Below, piece by piece: positions 10,409 through 22,100 of a stretch of DNA of 64,000 nt; the stretch's first letter is position 1, and the number at the start of each line of letters is the position of its first letter. The translations under genes were made by a program, and so were the position numbers. The stretch spans positions 1,381,501-1,445,500 of the forward strand of contig NC_020188.1 in the NCBI RefSeq assembly GCF_000315915.1. The letters run 5' to 3'. The notes below the pieces were generated by a model. It was not told the origin of the DNA. It made no database searches and saw nothing but the letters and a program-made list of their open reading frames with translations. This DNA comes from Henningerozyma blattae CBS 6284 (Eukaryota; Ascomycota; Saccharomycetes; Saccharomycetales; Saccharomycetaceae).

Positions 10409-12774
10409 TTTATTAATGTTATTATTGTTATTGAAGTTTTGACTATTATTTTCTTTTTTTGTATTTTGCTTAATTTATTTCAATACTATATTTTTCAAAA
10501 GTTGTCTGTGTTAAACTTTTAACTTTTTTTTTCACAGCTAATGAATAATATCACAGAATAACAAAAAAACCTAGAAATAGAATGTCCTATAAGTAAAATG
10601 TTTCTTGAAGTTTTATGCTCAATATTTGTTATATTTTCAAGGTCCAACCGATATCAATTTACGTAAAATCGAGCTGATCGGTAGACGGGTCTAGAACGGG
10701 GTTGAGATTAAACAAGTTGAAAATAGGGAATTAAAATGATTAACAACTACTATTAGTATAAATAATGATAATAAAAATAGTAATGATCGCAGGATAATGG
10801 CCAACTGTGAGATTTAAGTTAGTTTGTATGTAACTAATATGATATTATTTCTTATAGTTGGGTGTGAGTGTATCTTGTTATATAAAGTTGCAAGCTGTGT
10901 GCAAAAATCTGATTTGAAAAAAATAAAGACAAAAAAATAAAAAGTCACTAAAGAATCAATAATTATCGATCAGTAAATTCACTAGTAGTTGTATGGTATA
11001 AATAGAGATCAAGTAAGTTGGAAGACGAAGTGTGTATAATGCTTACGTGCGTGTGAGATGAGTCGTCTTGAATCGATTCGAGTCTAGTATCTGCAGCGTA
11101 TGTATAAGAGGGACGGTGTGATGTAAATATGCTTGCTGTATTGGATGTTTGACACAATTACTGAATTTTTTGAGAAATAGGTAATTTGCAAATTGGAAAA
11201 CGTATAATGTATAGTGTGCAAAGCGTGCTTGTGAATTTAAAAGACTTTTGCACTTTTGATTGCAGATGTGTCAAACAAAGTTCCTTGTGGATTGTAACGA
11301 AAATAATTGGAAATATGAACTGTTTAAGGCAATGGCTACCAAGATGGGATAAAGAAGAATGTGGCATTGGAATGCACGGTTTATATACCAAAGCAATACG
11401 GTAGATACAATACATAGACCCCTGCGATGAGTAAGGCCTAGGTGATAAGCCTGGTCGTCCAAGGCAGGGTGCATCATGCAGTGAGAGTAATCAAGTAGAC
11501 TAGTTGAGATAATTTATCGAGCCTGGACACTAGGCGTCCCTCTCTAAGAGCATCGAATTACTACTCTACAACAAGTAAAAACAGCAGCAGCGTCGGACTA
11601 TACCATTAGTAGAACAACAATAAATAAATACAACACAAGACACGCAGCATATTAGTACAGTACAGGGCAGGGCTTAAACCGGGTCCGGCATTCTCAGTGG
11701 CCTCAAGGCAATTCAATTCTAGAAAGGTTTGCCAATTACTCCTATGAAAACTAACATAGGTGCCACAATGAGATAAAAATCTATTTTACCGGGTGTAAAT
11801 AGGCCAGTCACGACGGTAGAAAACACATAGAGTCTGTTTCCAAGGTTAGCCGACATTATCCAGCCAGATCTACGACATTATTATTGAGGCCAAATACCAA
11901 ACATCAAACTTCAAGGGTCGTCAATTACTAAAACGTTGAAAGTCTAGTTGAGGGTGGAACTTTCGCAAGTTTGTCAAGGTTTGAAAGGTTTTTTTTTTCG
12001 TATCGGGTTTATTGGTATCTAGCTGTACTAACATTACGTAACTTGAAAAATGAGTAAATGTCAAAAAAAAAAAAATAAAAAAATAAAAAAATAGAATACA
12101 AAGAATAGAACTTAATACTTAGATCAAGGATGATACCATCTGTTTGGGTATTGTTATTTTATGTCCCTCAGAATTAGAAGAGAATATGGTAACAAACGCG
12201 ATTGCATCTTGAAAAATCATTGCTTGGAAGCAGAGATTGAATATAAAAAAAGTATATAGAATAATAAAGGAATATATGGCTTTATATATGTGTGCATGTT
12301 GCTTGTTCGGCTTAGATCCTACCAACAAATATTTGGAGTCCCATATGAAATACCTTCCATGTGAAAAGTCAAGTGGAAAGTTATGTAAGTAATATTTTTG
12401 AAGATGGTAAAAATAAAATGATATAAAAACAAACTCGATAAGGGTTAGTGGAGGAAGTGAGGCGTAAAATAATAATCTATAACAGTAACCATACATAAAA
12501 TATTTGAGAAAAAAATAGTAGTAAAAAACAGTAATGTAAAAAAAAAAGGAGAACAGTTAACCGGTTTGCAAAAGTGCCGTAGTAGAGATGCAGCAAGTAA
12601 GTGCTGCTTAACAAAAAAATGTAACATAAAAACGTAGTAAAATCAATAATGTAGCAAGGCCTTGATGAACAGACAATTAAAAAAAGAAAATAATACTTTA
12701 ATGTAGTTAGAGCGTGTAAAATGATGGAACGTCAATGGCCTTTTTTACGTTGTTTCCTAGTCAGTAAATAATGA
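10409..12774. other. Long intergenic space MRS3/4-LCB3 with a GC-richer island
   Basis: 2.4 kb without a supported gene. Positions 11160-12000 are clearly richer in G+C than the flanks and contain short inverted repeats, for example CCTATG/CATAGG at 11742-11760 and a near-palindrome around GAATCGATTC at 11070. A run of ten T lies near 11989. Open frames here (72 codons at 11186-11404 plus; 64-85 codons minus) start at non-ATG codons or lack recognisable features. S. cerevisiae has a small unnamed gene (YJL133C-A) near this position, and I could not match it here. The block probably includes the MRS3/4 promoter and LCB3 3' UTR; an unannotated non-coding RNA is possible. Confidence 0.4.
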
Positions 12775-14184
12775 CTATACTAAATCCAAATAATAATATA
12801 CAATGGGGCAAACCAAGAAAACTGTGGATGGAACACCTGCGTAGATGAAGAATCTACCATAAACATCTAATTTTGGTATATCATAATGCAATTCACATTC
12901 AAATTCTTCAGTCTTGTTGATACTATCAATAGTACCTTCAGACTTGATCGTTTCGACATGATAATCTTCAAATCTAAAGATGTGGATTAAAATACCATAG
13001 ATCACAGGCTTAGCAATTACATACTTCCAAATCAAAACACAGATGACACCAACGATAATCTTAGCAGGAATGAAATACCATTCATGATTGTCATTTAATT
13101 GGAAAACAGTTTGGAAATCTTTATATCTTATTAACCAATTTGAAAATTCTAATCCACAAACGACACCAATAAATGCGACACTATCTTCATAGCATGGGCA
13201 AAAGTCGATTGGCCTTACATGTTTAAATAATAAAACTAATCCAAAGGAAACTGAAAAGATTGGATACCAAACATGATCTGTTAAATCAATCTTTAACATG
13301 GGACCTGCATATTTGATGATTAATCTACCAAAAAAGGTAATAACCCCAATTATTGCACCTGAAGCCAAATCTAAAACACCATGCATACCACAATATAATC
13401 TTCCAAGGACTAAAGTAAAATAATATGCAAGTATTAGAAACACTAAAAATAGTTTCATTGGAACCGAAAATGCGTCTGTTAAATATAATGTTAAAAATAA
13501 CCATAAACTTACTGCAGTAGCATTAGCTGTGTGTGATGATGGTGCACCATATTCTTTTGTAGTATATTCACTTAATGATATTCTTTCTAAAGGTGGAGCT
13601 CTTGGTCTTGGCAAACACCAATAATCTTTTAAATAACCGCTGATATACAATGAATATCCCAAGACATATACCATATCCATACATAAATGATAATGGCCAA
13701 CCCATAATGGTACGGGTAAAAAGACAACGAAGAATGTATGAGAACCCATTAATGAAGTGTAGGCAAAAAATTTATCTCTTGTTGGAGTACGATATTTAAC
13801 TTGCCATCTATATAACATTTCAGATTGTGTATTTGTATAGCGCGTCAAATATTCTCTGAATGCATACCTGAAAGGTGACATTTTTTCCTTAAAATGTTCA
13901 CCACCATGGTTTCCAGGATCTAATAATTGATATATATCCATTTTCCCATAATCTAATGGTTTTTCAATTTTTTCTTCAGCAATATCTGAAGTACTTGAAT
14001 GTAATTTTGAAGATAATTTGGTAATTGAATCAGATGAAGTCAAGATATCATCTACACTCGAAGTAGTTGAGAGGGTAGTTGCTGATAATTTTGATTTAAT
14101 TAATTCCTTTTCTTGAGTAAGTATATCTGGCTTTTCTTTTGAGCCTGACCTACTCATGTCCCTACTGATTAAATTGGCAGGCAT
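12775..14184 (-). CDS. LCB3/YSR3: Long-chain base-1-phosphate phosphatase of the ER
   Basis: Dephosphorylates dihydrosphingosine- and phytosphingosine-phosphate in the endoplasmic reticulum, feeding ceramide synthesis and controlling sphingoid-base phosphate levels. The lipid phosphatase (PAP2) signature is complete: KDYWCLPRPRAPP (about 186), APSSHTANA (about 213) and GRLYCGMHGVLDLASG (about 260) with the catalytic His residues. About eight hydrophobic segments follow. The 469 residues exceed S. cerevisiae Lcb3 (409), mostly through a Ser/Thr-rich N-terminal tail. Start chosen at the first ATG, 14184; a second Met lies ten codons in (RDMSRSG). Its place between MRS3/4 and DYN1 combines the LCB3 and YSR3 neighbourhoods of S. 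cerevisiae, so paralogue identity is open. Confidence 0.93.
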   Translation of the reverse strand: MPANLISRDMSRSGSKEKPDILTQEKELIKSKLSATTLSTTSSVDDILTSSDSITKLSSKLHSSTSDIAEEKIEKPLDYGKMDIYQLLDPGNHGGEHFKEKMSPFRYAFREYLTRYTNTQSEMLYRWQVKYRTPTRDKFFAYTSLMGSHTFFVVFLPVPLWVGHYHLCMDMVYVLGYSLYISGYLKDYWCLPRPRAPPLERISLSEYTTKEYGAPSSHTANATAVSLWLFLTLYLTDAFSVPMKLFLVFLILAYYFTLVLGRLYCGMHGVLDLASGAIIGVITFFGRLIIKYAGPMLKIDLTDHVWYPIFSVSFGLVLLFKHVRPIDFCPCYEDSVAFIGVVCGLEFSNWLIRYKDFQTVFQLNDNHEWYFIPAKIIVGVICVLIWKYVIAKPVIYGILIHIFRFEDYHVETIKSEGTIDSINKTEEFECELHYDIPKLDVYGRFFIYAGVPSTVFLVCPIVYYYLDLV

Positions 14185-16131
14185 ATTGGATAAAATTTAT
14201 GGATAAAGAATGTTTAGAAATGAGTTAGAGGATAAAATTATGGATAACAAATGATTGCTTGAATATTAAAAGAATAAAATAATAAGAAATAGATAGATTA
14301 ATAGAAGTTGATATATATTTCTTCAACTAAGCCGCTAGTTAAATTGAGGAGCTTCTAATGGGTATAATTTAAAGAAAAAAAATAAAAAGACAAGTATATT
14401 CCAATGGTTAACTAAAAAAGTAAGATAGTGGCTTAGGTATAGATCAAAATATAATAATAATATAAACTTATATATATGACTGCTAAAAAAAATTTAAAAC
14501 GTAAAAAAAACATAAAGAAAAAAACAGAAAATATCTTTATCAAATCCAATAAAATAAATTGATCCTCATTTTCTAATAATAACCACTTCAAAGCAAATGT
14601 AAACAAAATATGCAAACAATTAAAGTTAAGTTAGCAAAATATTAAGATACAAAAAAATCTTGAAGGATTGAGTGAGACAGTTCGATGTAGTCACCTTCAT
14701 AAGATACGAAAAAAAAGTTTCACATTCAAATCGATCATCGTATCTCTTAACAAGGACAAATTATTTGTCCTTGATGAAAGCCCTGCAGTAAAGAGCTATT
14801 GTGAATTAAAAAAAAAGACAAATAAGTATCGATAGACAAATTAACGACATCAAAAAAAAATAAATCCATTTCACGTAATAATTTGGCAAGAATACCTCCA
14901 TAAAATCATTGTGACGCTGAAAAAAAGTCTCAAAGAGAGCATGATGACCATACAAAAAACTTTACGAGAGACGTTTAGGAAGTATGACAATAATGAAACG
15001 CATACAAAATTAAAATAGCCTAATATCATTTCACATTACATCCAAATGAAAGCAAAATATCCTTATTTCAGTTTGCAAAGAGTTCCAAAAAGTCAACATT
15101 GATAATGAGTACCGACGCCAAATGCAAGGGCAGGTATCCAATCCCAAGGCAAAATCACCCAAAGCAACAGTTATTTTTGAAAAGTTTCTAAATAGAAATG
15201 AATGACAATTATGAATAAAGTCTTAGGCACACTCTTCGGCTGGCATTTACTGCATTTGAAAGACGGTGCTCCGTGTGTTTCTCCACTCTTTAAAGCTATG
15301 ATAATTCGGCTATAGCCCCATTCAGAGTAGGCCAGGAACTTTATTGCCAGATCTTACTGTATATCTCAATCATGAGCATACCAGAATTCGGACACCAATT
15401 CTAGTCGTCATAGATTCCTGCCCTGTTAAACTTTTGGTGGTACAAACTTCCCATATTGGTCCTAATAAGTATCAATACAGTATGATCTTGTATGATGAGC
15501 TTCGTTACATCTTAAGGAATTTTTAATGAGGATATTATTGGAATTCCCCTTTTGGGATGTTTTTTTCAATTTTTTCAATATTTTCAACTTTTTCAATTGG
15601 GACAATTGCGAATTTTCGCACTTTCCTTTATTACCCAAAACAAAAAAATCAGCAGTCGACGTTTGCTGTTGCTAACAAAACTCGCAGGGTTCCACAAAAT
15701 ATTGTGTTACGATGCCCAATTAAGCATGGCAAACTACGAGACAATTTAAAATCATGCTCAAAATAGTCTCATGCCACAGTATATCATCACATTTTATCAC
15801 ATCAATTCAATTCTGCAACGCTTGTTATATAATATTGACTAACGAATCCAGTAGAAGCTAGCAATCTTTTGGGACCAGCTGTGCTGCGAAATTGCGTACA
15901 GGCCTCAGAATAGGAGGTGATTTTACATGGCTTTTTACATATGCTTTAGTAGCTATGTCCAATCACAGAGTTTACAATAAGCTATCTCTCCTATTACCTA
16001 ATTATATTGTTAATTTTTGCCTAATCCTTGCTTTCGTAATTTGCGTCTTTTAATGTAGCATGGTAGCATTGTTATTTACTTTCACAAAAGCTTGAAAGGC
16101 CTCAGATTTCAACTTAAATTCCAACTTTCGA
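14185..16131. other. Intergenic space LCB3-DYN1
   Basis: 1.95 kb containing the LCB3 promoter and the DYN1 3' end. Three consecutive stem-loops lie at 14661-14773 (separate entry). A GC-richer stretch lies at 15060-15520 with a 60-codon frame (15344-15526, non-ATG start) that I do not recognise. No tRNA seen on either strand. Confidence 0.45.
14661..14773. repeat. Cluster of three consecutive inverted repeats (stem-loops)
   Basis: Seen directly: TGAAGG (14661-14666) pairs with CCTTCA (14694-14699); AGATACGA (14702-14709) pairs with TCGTATCT (14738-14745); CAAGGACAAA (14751-14760) pairs perfectly with TTTGTCCTTG (14764-14773) across a three-base loop. The spacing leaves almost nothing between stems. 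Located about 0.5 kb upstream of the LCB3 start and about 1.4 kb beyond the DYN1 stop. Function unknown; it could be part of a structured RNA or of the LCB3 control region. Confidence 0.6.
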
Positions 16132-19100
16132 CTACTCAATCAGTCTCAAAATCTCCTCAGATACTTTCTGGGCAGCTAACTTCTCATATTGTTGCACTGC
16201 CTCTTTCTCCATTAGTAACCACTCGTTTGGTTCCACGGATGATTGGTTAAGGTCAGCCAAGACTTTTGTCAAGTATCTCTTCAGTGGGCCCTCTTCGCCT
16301 TCTTCTTGAGAATCTGAGAAGTTCTCTTCAGATCTTTGTGCCTCTGCTGTGAATCTGTGCAATTTGATTCTGACCCCAGGAATTATTTCAGCTTCGTTGT
16401 AGGAGGGTATTTTTAAGTTATCAGAAGAATTGGGGTTGGACTTTGGAATGCTATTAGAAGAAATAGTCTTCAATAACTTCTTTATGTTATTTCCTATGAT
16501 TTCACTACAAATTGCCATTACAGATTTCATATCACTCGTATTATCAGTTTTACCACCGTAAATTATTCTGCCAAGAGTATAGCATATTGTTTCTAATTGG
16601 ATACTAGCCCAATGAGTCTTCGGTATTTCATGGCTGCTCCGATTCGTACCTTCCGTATAGTACCCTTTATCAAAGAATTCTTGTAAATAATTTAGCCCAC
16701 ATTGAAAATCTCTTTGATTAAAATCGTACCTACGTGTAAATCCAATAGGGGCTAATTGGCATTTGCCAACTAAAATAGAATGAAACCAGCATAAGAAAAA
16801 TTTCATGTATTCAAAAATCATAATATGGTCATTACGTTGTTCATAATTATTGGAATATTTACCTTGTTTGTCTTGATGGTCCCTTTCTTTGCCATATTCT
16901 GTCTCTAAGCATATTTCCCAAAGCTCTCTTACCGTAGTCAGCACTGAATCTTTGTTTTCATATACAATCTTGTATGAATTTCTTATTACTTCAACAGGTA
17001 AAATTTCACCATTCAAATTATAACTAAAGAATATTTTTCCTTTGGTAATCATTTGATGGTTATTTTGCCCTCCTGGTTCATTGTTGGTTATAATTGTTTG
17101 AATCTTTTCATAAAATTCCTCCGTGAACCATCTTAAAGACATCTGAACATTTTCTAATAATAGCCAATCAAAATTTTCATTATCTTCAAGTTCGTTTTTT
17201 CCTAAAGCTAAATTTTGGAGCTTGGCTATTTGTTGTTCAATTTGATAAATATTTTCTTCAGATCCTAATGGAATTTTAATCAATTTTTTATTTACCTTAC
17301 GAGCAACTTCTTCTATGCGGAATGTGCCATCAACATCTTGATATGTACCCAGACCAATCAAATTATTAGTCTTGATAAATTTTTCGATCTTGAGTTGATC
17401 ATTAGAAAATAAGTCATTTATGAAACTTTCAAATCCAAGAAGGTACCTCCCATCGTTATAATCCCTTATTAATTTTTTCAAATGGAATTCATTATTTTCA
17501 TACTGAGGATCCCCTAAAGTAATGGTATTATTATCATTTCTAGTGATACTTTTCAATATAGAAATAAATGATTCTTCAAACGAGGTATTTTGAGGATTAA
17601 CATTTTGAGATTCGATATAATACGCATTTAAAGCACATGCAAATACAAGTTTTAATTCTTGTGGTAACATTGGAGAGAAAAATTCATAAACAGTAATGTA
17701 GAATCGTTTCAGTAGAACTTCGACTCTGGATAGTGAGGTATCTTCTTCATATTGATAAGTATCTTCTTTAAATATGTTAACAAAGCATTCCAAGTATTGA
17801 GTAATTGATATATTTAAAAACCAATGTCTTTCCATTAATTTATCGAGTAATTCATAGACCCTAAAACAATGCTTACTAATTATCATATATTTATTGGTAA
17901 CCTTTGTAGACTGAATCATAAAATCGTTTGTCTCTTGTAATTTATCTTCGATCATTGTAGCTTCCTCTTTTAAGCTCTCTAAAGTTTCAAGCAACTCAGT
18001 ATCATCCAAGATATTACCTTCAGTAGATTGTATACTTTTTAAAAGTTGTACCTCTAAATCCTCTAGGATTACTTTGTATTCACCATTTAGTTTCATAATA
18101 TTTTCACGCTTTTCTTGAATTTCAGGAGCTTCCGATTCAATTGTTAGTCTCAAAGATTTAGATTCAATACTGGCTTTGTTAATACTGAAATTAATTAATT
18201 TAACTCTTGAATCCAAGTATGACGATATTTTTCCATTTGGATCTGTAGAATATAATATCATTTTGAAATCATTTGAAACATCAATTATCTGAGCATCAAT
18301 TAGAATAGTAGATATACTATTTTGTCTTCTAAATTCTTTATTCAATAGGGAAGTTATAATTGGATCAAAATATTCACTATCTTGGATAAGAATAATTTGA
18401 CCAAATTGAACGGCATTTTTAACCTTATATATAAAGTTTTTCTCTAAAAAGCTAGAAATCACAAGTTTTTCTCCATATATATTGTGTAAAACAGAAATAA
18501 TTTCATTATTTGGATCTATGATATATGGGGTACATGTGTTGTTACAGCTAATCAGCATTTGGAAATTGTCAAGATACAGATCTTCATTTGGTAACCCTAA
18601 TTCTACCCATTCAATACGATTAGAAAATTGAATATTATGATCTCCAAATTCAAAATTGTGTTCATATATGATTTCGAAAGAATCTAATAGTTTCTTAAAA
18701 TATAATAAAGCATTATTTCTTTCTTTTTCGTTCAAAGAAGAACAATAGTTGCAATAAAATGAAGATAAAAGACAGTTACCAACTATCTTATTTCTTGATG
18801 ATGTGAATGAAATAGAACTCTTTTTCCATCTAGCACGTTCAGATGTTAGATTGCTAACCAACAAATTAGCACGTTCTAATTGGAGTTCAGTCTTTTTTAG
18901 CTTGTCTTTTATCAACTCGATATCTCTTATTAAGCCACTATAATTTAATTTCGATTCTTCAATGCTAATTTCCAATTCATCAATCATTTCCTGGGCAGCA
19001 AGTAGTCTTGCTTGAGCCTCTCTTCTATCAGATTCAACTATATTAATTTCTTCCCTTAGTGGGCCAACACTGTTTAAAATAAAGTGATATTCTACCTGAG

Positions 19101-22100
19101 CAGTGATCCAATTGAATAAGGGGCCACATGCCCTACTTGCTCTAAGAACATTTTCATAGGTAAATTGTTCATTGTTCAAATAGTTTGTTTTGACTAGATT
19201 TACTACTTCTGCAGATATGGATGATTTAGTATCAAATTCTACCATATTGCTAATGAAGCCTTCCTTCCGTATTATTTGTTGCACTTCTTTCCAGGACAAC
19301 GGACCATATCCTAATAGCCAACAGACGGCTTCTAAGGTAAATTTAATCATTGGAGGAGGATTATTCATTGATCTAATTTCGATTAAGTGCTGCTTTTTTA
19401 TATTTTGCACACCTTGTTGGGCCTCATTGATTATTGGTTGAATACTCTCTAGATCTTGTAATATCCTGGAACGGCGTGCTTGCACTTCTTTCTCTCGGAC
19501 AGTGAGAATCTCTTTTATTTCAATTGTTGCTTCTTGTTTCCGTTCAGCTTCATTTTGTTCATGTAACATTAAATTTAATGTTTTTTTAGCTTCCTCCTCC
19601 TTAAGTACCAATTCCTCACGTTTTTCTGTTAGAATATTGTTTAGTTCTTGGACTTTAAAAACAGCTTCATTTAGTTTCTCTAATCCAGTGATCAAAAATC
19701 TCTGATTGTCCTCTAATTCTATGAAATGTTTATTAAACATATTTCTAAAATCTGTAATACTGCTTAAGAAGCATTTAGTTGTTCTAAAAGACAGGTTTAG
19801 AGTTTCATGGTACCAATGATCGATAACTAAGAAAATATTAAAAATAGCATCTATCAGAGAAGTAGATCTAAGAATAACAAGATCAGAGCTAATATCTTTA
19901 GGAATTGTATACTTCGTGAAATCAAGTGGTAGGTCACCTAACATATTTTGCATTATTTGTACCATTGTTTCATTTGACCACTCATTCATCCAATTTATCA
20001 CACATCTGTTTAGTAATGCCGGTGAACTCAACTGGTTCTCTTTATCATACATTAAATTTTCCAAAGTAAATACTACATGAAGATTTTTGGCAGTTTCATT
20101 TACAAACCATTCGTACATTTCTTTATCCGAAAAAAATGTTAAACCTAACGATTGAGTTTTGGTAGCAATAATGTTTAGCAACTTATCGTAGTCTTCACCG
20201 TGAAAAAGATCAGGGATATCAGAATTTGATAGTAAATTGTTTATTCTTTCAATGAAAGATGTATGAAGGATATGAGATTCGTCTACTAACAAGCAAACTG
20301 TTTCCTCTTCAATTGCACACCTGAGTAAAACATCTTTTAAGAATTCATCAAAATCCCCTAAGGAATAAGAATTATGAATTGCAGGCTCTACTATTGTAAA
20401 TCCATTTAACCATGCAACAAATCGAGTAACAGATTTTTTACCTGTCCTGTAGGGGCCTACAAGCATAATATGGCCTTGATATTGGTGGAGCACCCTATTG
20501 ATGCGTAAGATATGGTCTACCAATTCTTTGTATAAAATAAGAGGTGTAGATATTTCCTCCTCAAGGTATATTTGTAATCTTTGCATAATAAAAGAAGTTA
20601 GGTCTTTTAATTCCACTTCTTTATACTCAAAGGACATCCAATTAGAAAATAGTAATGAAGAGGAATCCAAATTTCCGAACACCTGTCCAGGGAAAAACTG
20701 CATTACTATTGAGTTTAAGAGATCAAGGAAACAAGTTTTTTCATCGATAGATGTAAGTTTGTCTGCAAATATTCTCCAAGCTTCATGTGCCCACATTCTG
20801 ACAAGATTCGAGAGACTTTGAAAAGATCCATTGTTAATTCCTAAATAAAAACCTTTCACCCATCTAGTTAATTCTCTTGGGGAACAAAAATAATGGCTAT
20901 ATTTATTTGTGGTAAATTTTAGTTTATATTGTTCAAACAGCATCACTGACGCCTTGGAAAAAACTGAGGAAAAATTTCTCAATAATGGAAGTAACTGGAA
21001 AACTGCATCATAAAATGTTCCGTAGATATGTAATAAAGATTTGTCTGTGGGGTAATCGATATACAAAACACACGTATGTCTAATGAATCTTTGGGAGAGC
21101 TCCTGCCGTCCAACATCTGATTCAGGGTTACATGCACCAATAAAATGAACACGTTCAATATTAACCCATTTATTCTTTTCAGTGTTCCAAAACCCATTTT
21201 TCTCAACTAGCTGCCTTAAAAATAAAATAGCTGGCTGTGAACCATATTTGTCTAATTTTGGAAGATTAATTTCATCACAAAAGATAACAATGTCTTTCAT
21301 TGAAGACTTAGGAGTTAGTGAATATCCAGTCGGTGTCTGAGAATAGATCATATTTCGTTCTAATGTTTTACGGATATGTTCTAATGTAGTATCTTTGGAA
21401 AAATTTAATGATATTAGTTCTAGGTTATTATTTTTTTTTATAATATTATGGATAACCATAGTTTTACCTGAACCTGGTGGGCCACACAAAATTACAGGAG
21501 TGTTAGAATCAATCAGAGATGTTAGAATCTGTTCGTGTTTATATGTATCTACTGTAGATATTACTATGTTAGGTGACGTAATTTCTTGAGGTTTTAGTGA
21601 ATCTATATGGATGAGATCGTCTATACGACTCAAGTTGAGTGGATTTGAAGTTAATGTCCACTCCATTGGAGATTCAAATTCACAAAATTTAATGCAATTA
21701 TTTCGTTCAGCTTGTTGTATTTTAGAAATAAAGTTTTTTTGATCGGATGTATTGCAATCACCTACAAATCCCAACACTATTAATTGTAAAATGGAAAAAG
21801 ATACTAAATCTTCAAAATCTGAGTCAGATTGTTTCTGAAACTGTGACCAAAATTTGCTCAAAAATGAAAAATATAAGCTTACTATAGTCTTGATTATCCT
21901 TTGACTGTTAGAACTCATTATGGGAGCGTAATTAGAAATGAAATCAAAATATTTTTGAAGTGTCTCTTCATTAATCAAAGTGAAAAATATCTTTTCTAAG
22001 TTAGTAATGAGATCTTCTGCATTGGAGTGCAACAACTGAAATTCTTGTTTTTGCGACATGTAACAGTTCTTAAGAAAATTTATTGAAGTAAAGATTTGCT

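Noticed and set aside
11070..11083. GATTCGAGTC, a partial match to a tRNA B box
   Set aside because: The flanks do not form a T stem and no A box or acceptor stem lies at the right distance.
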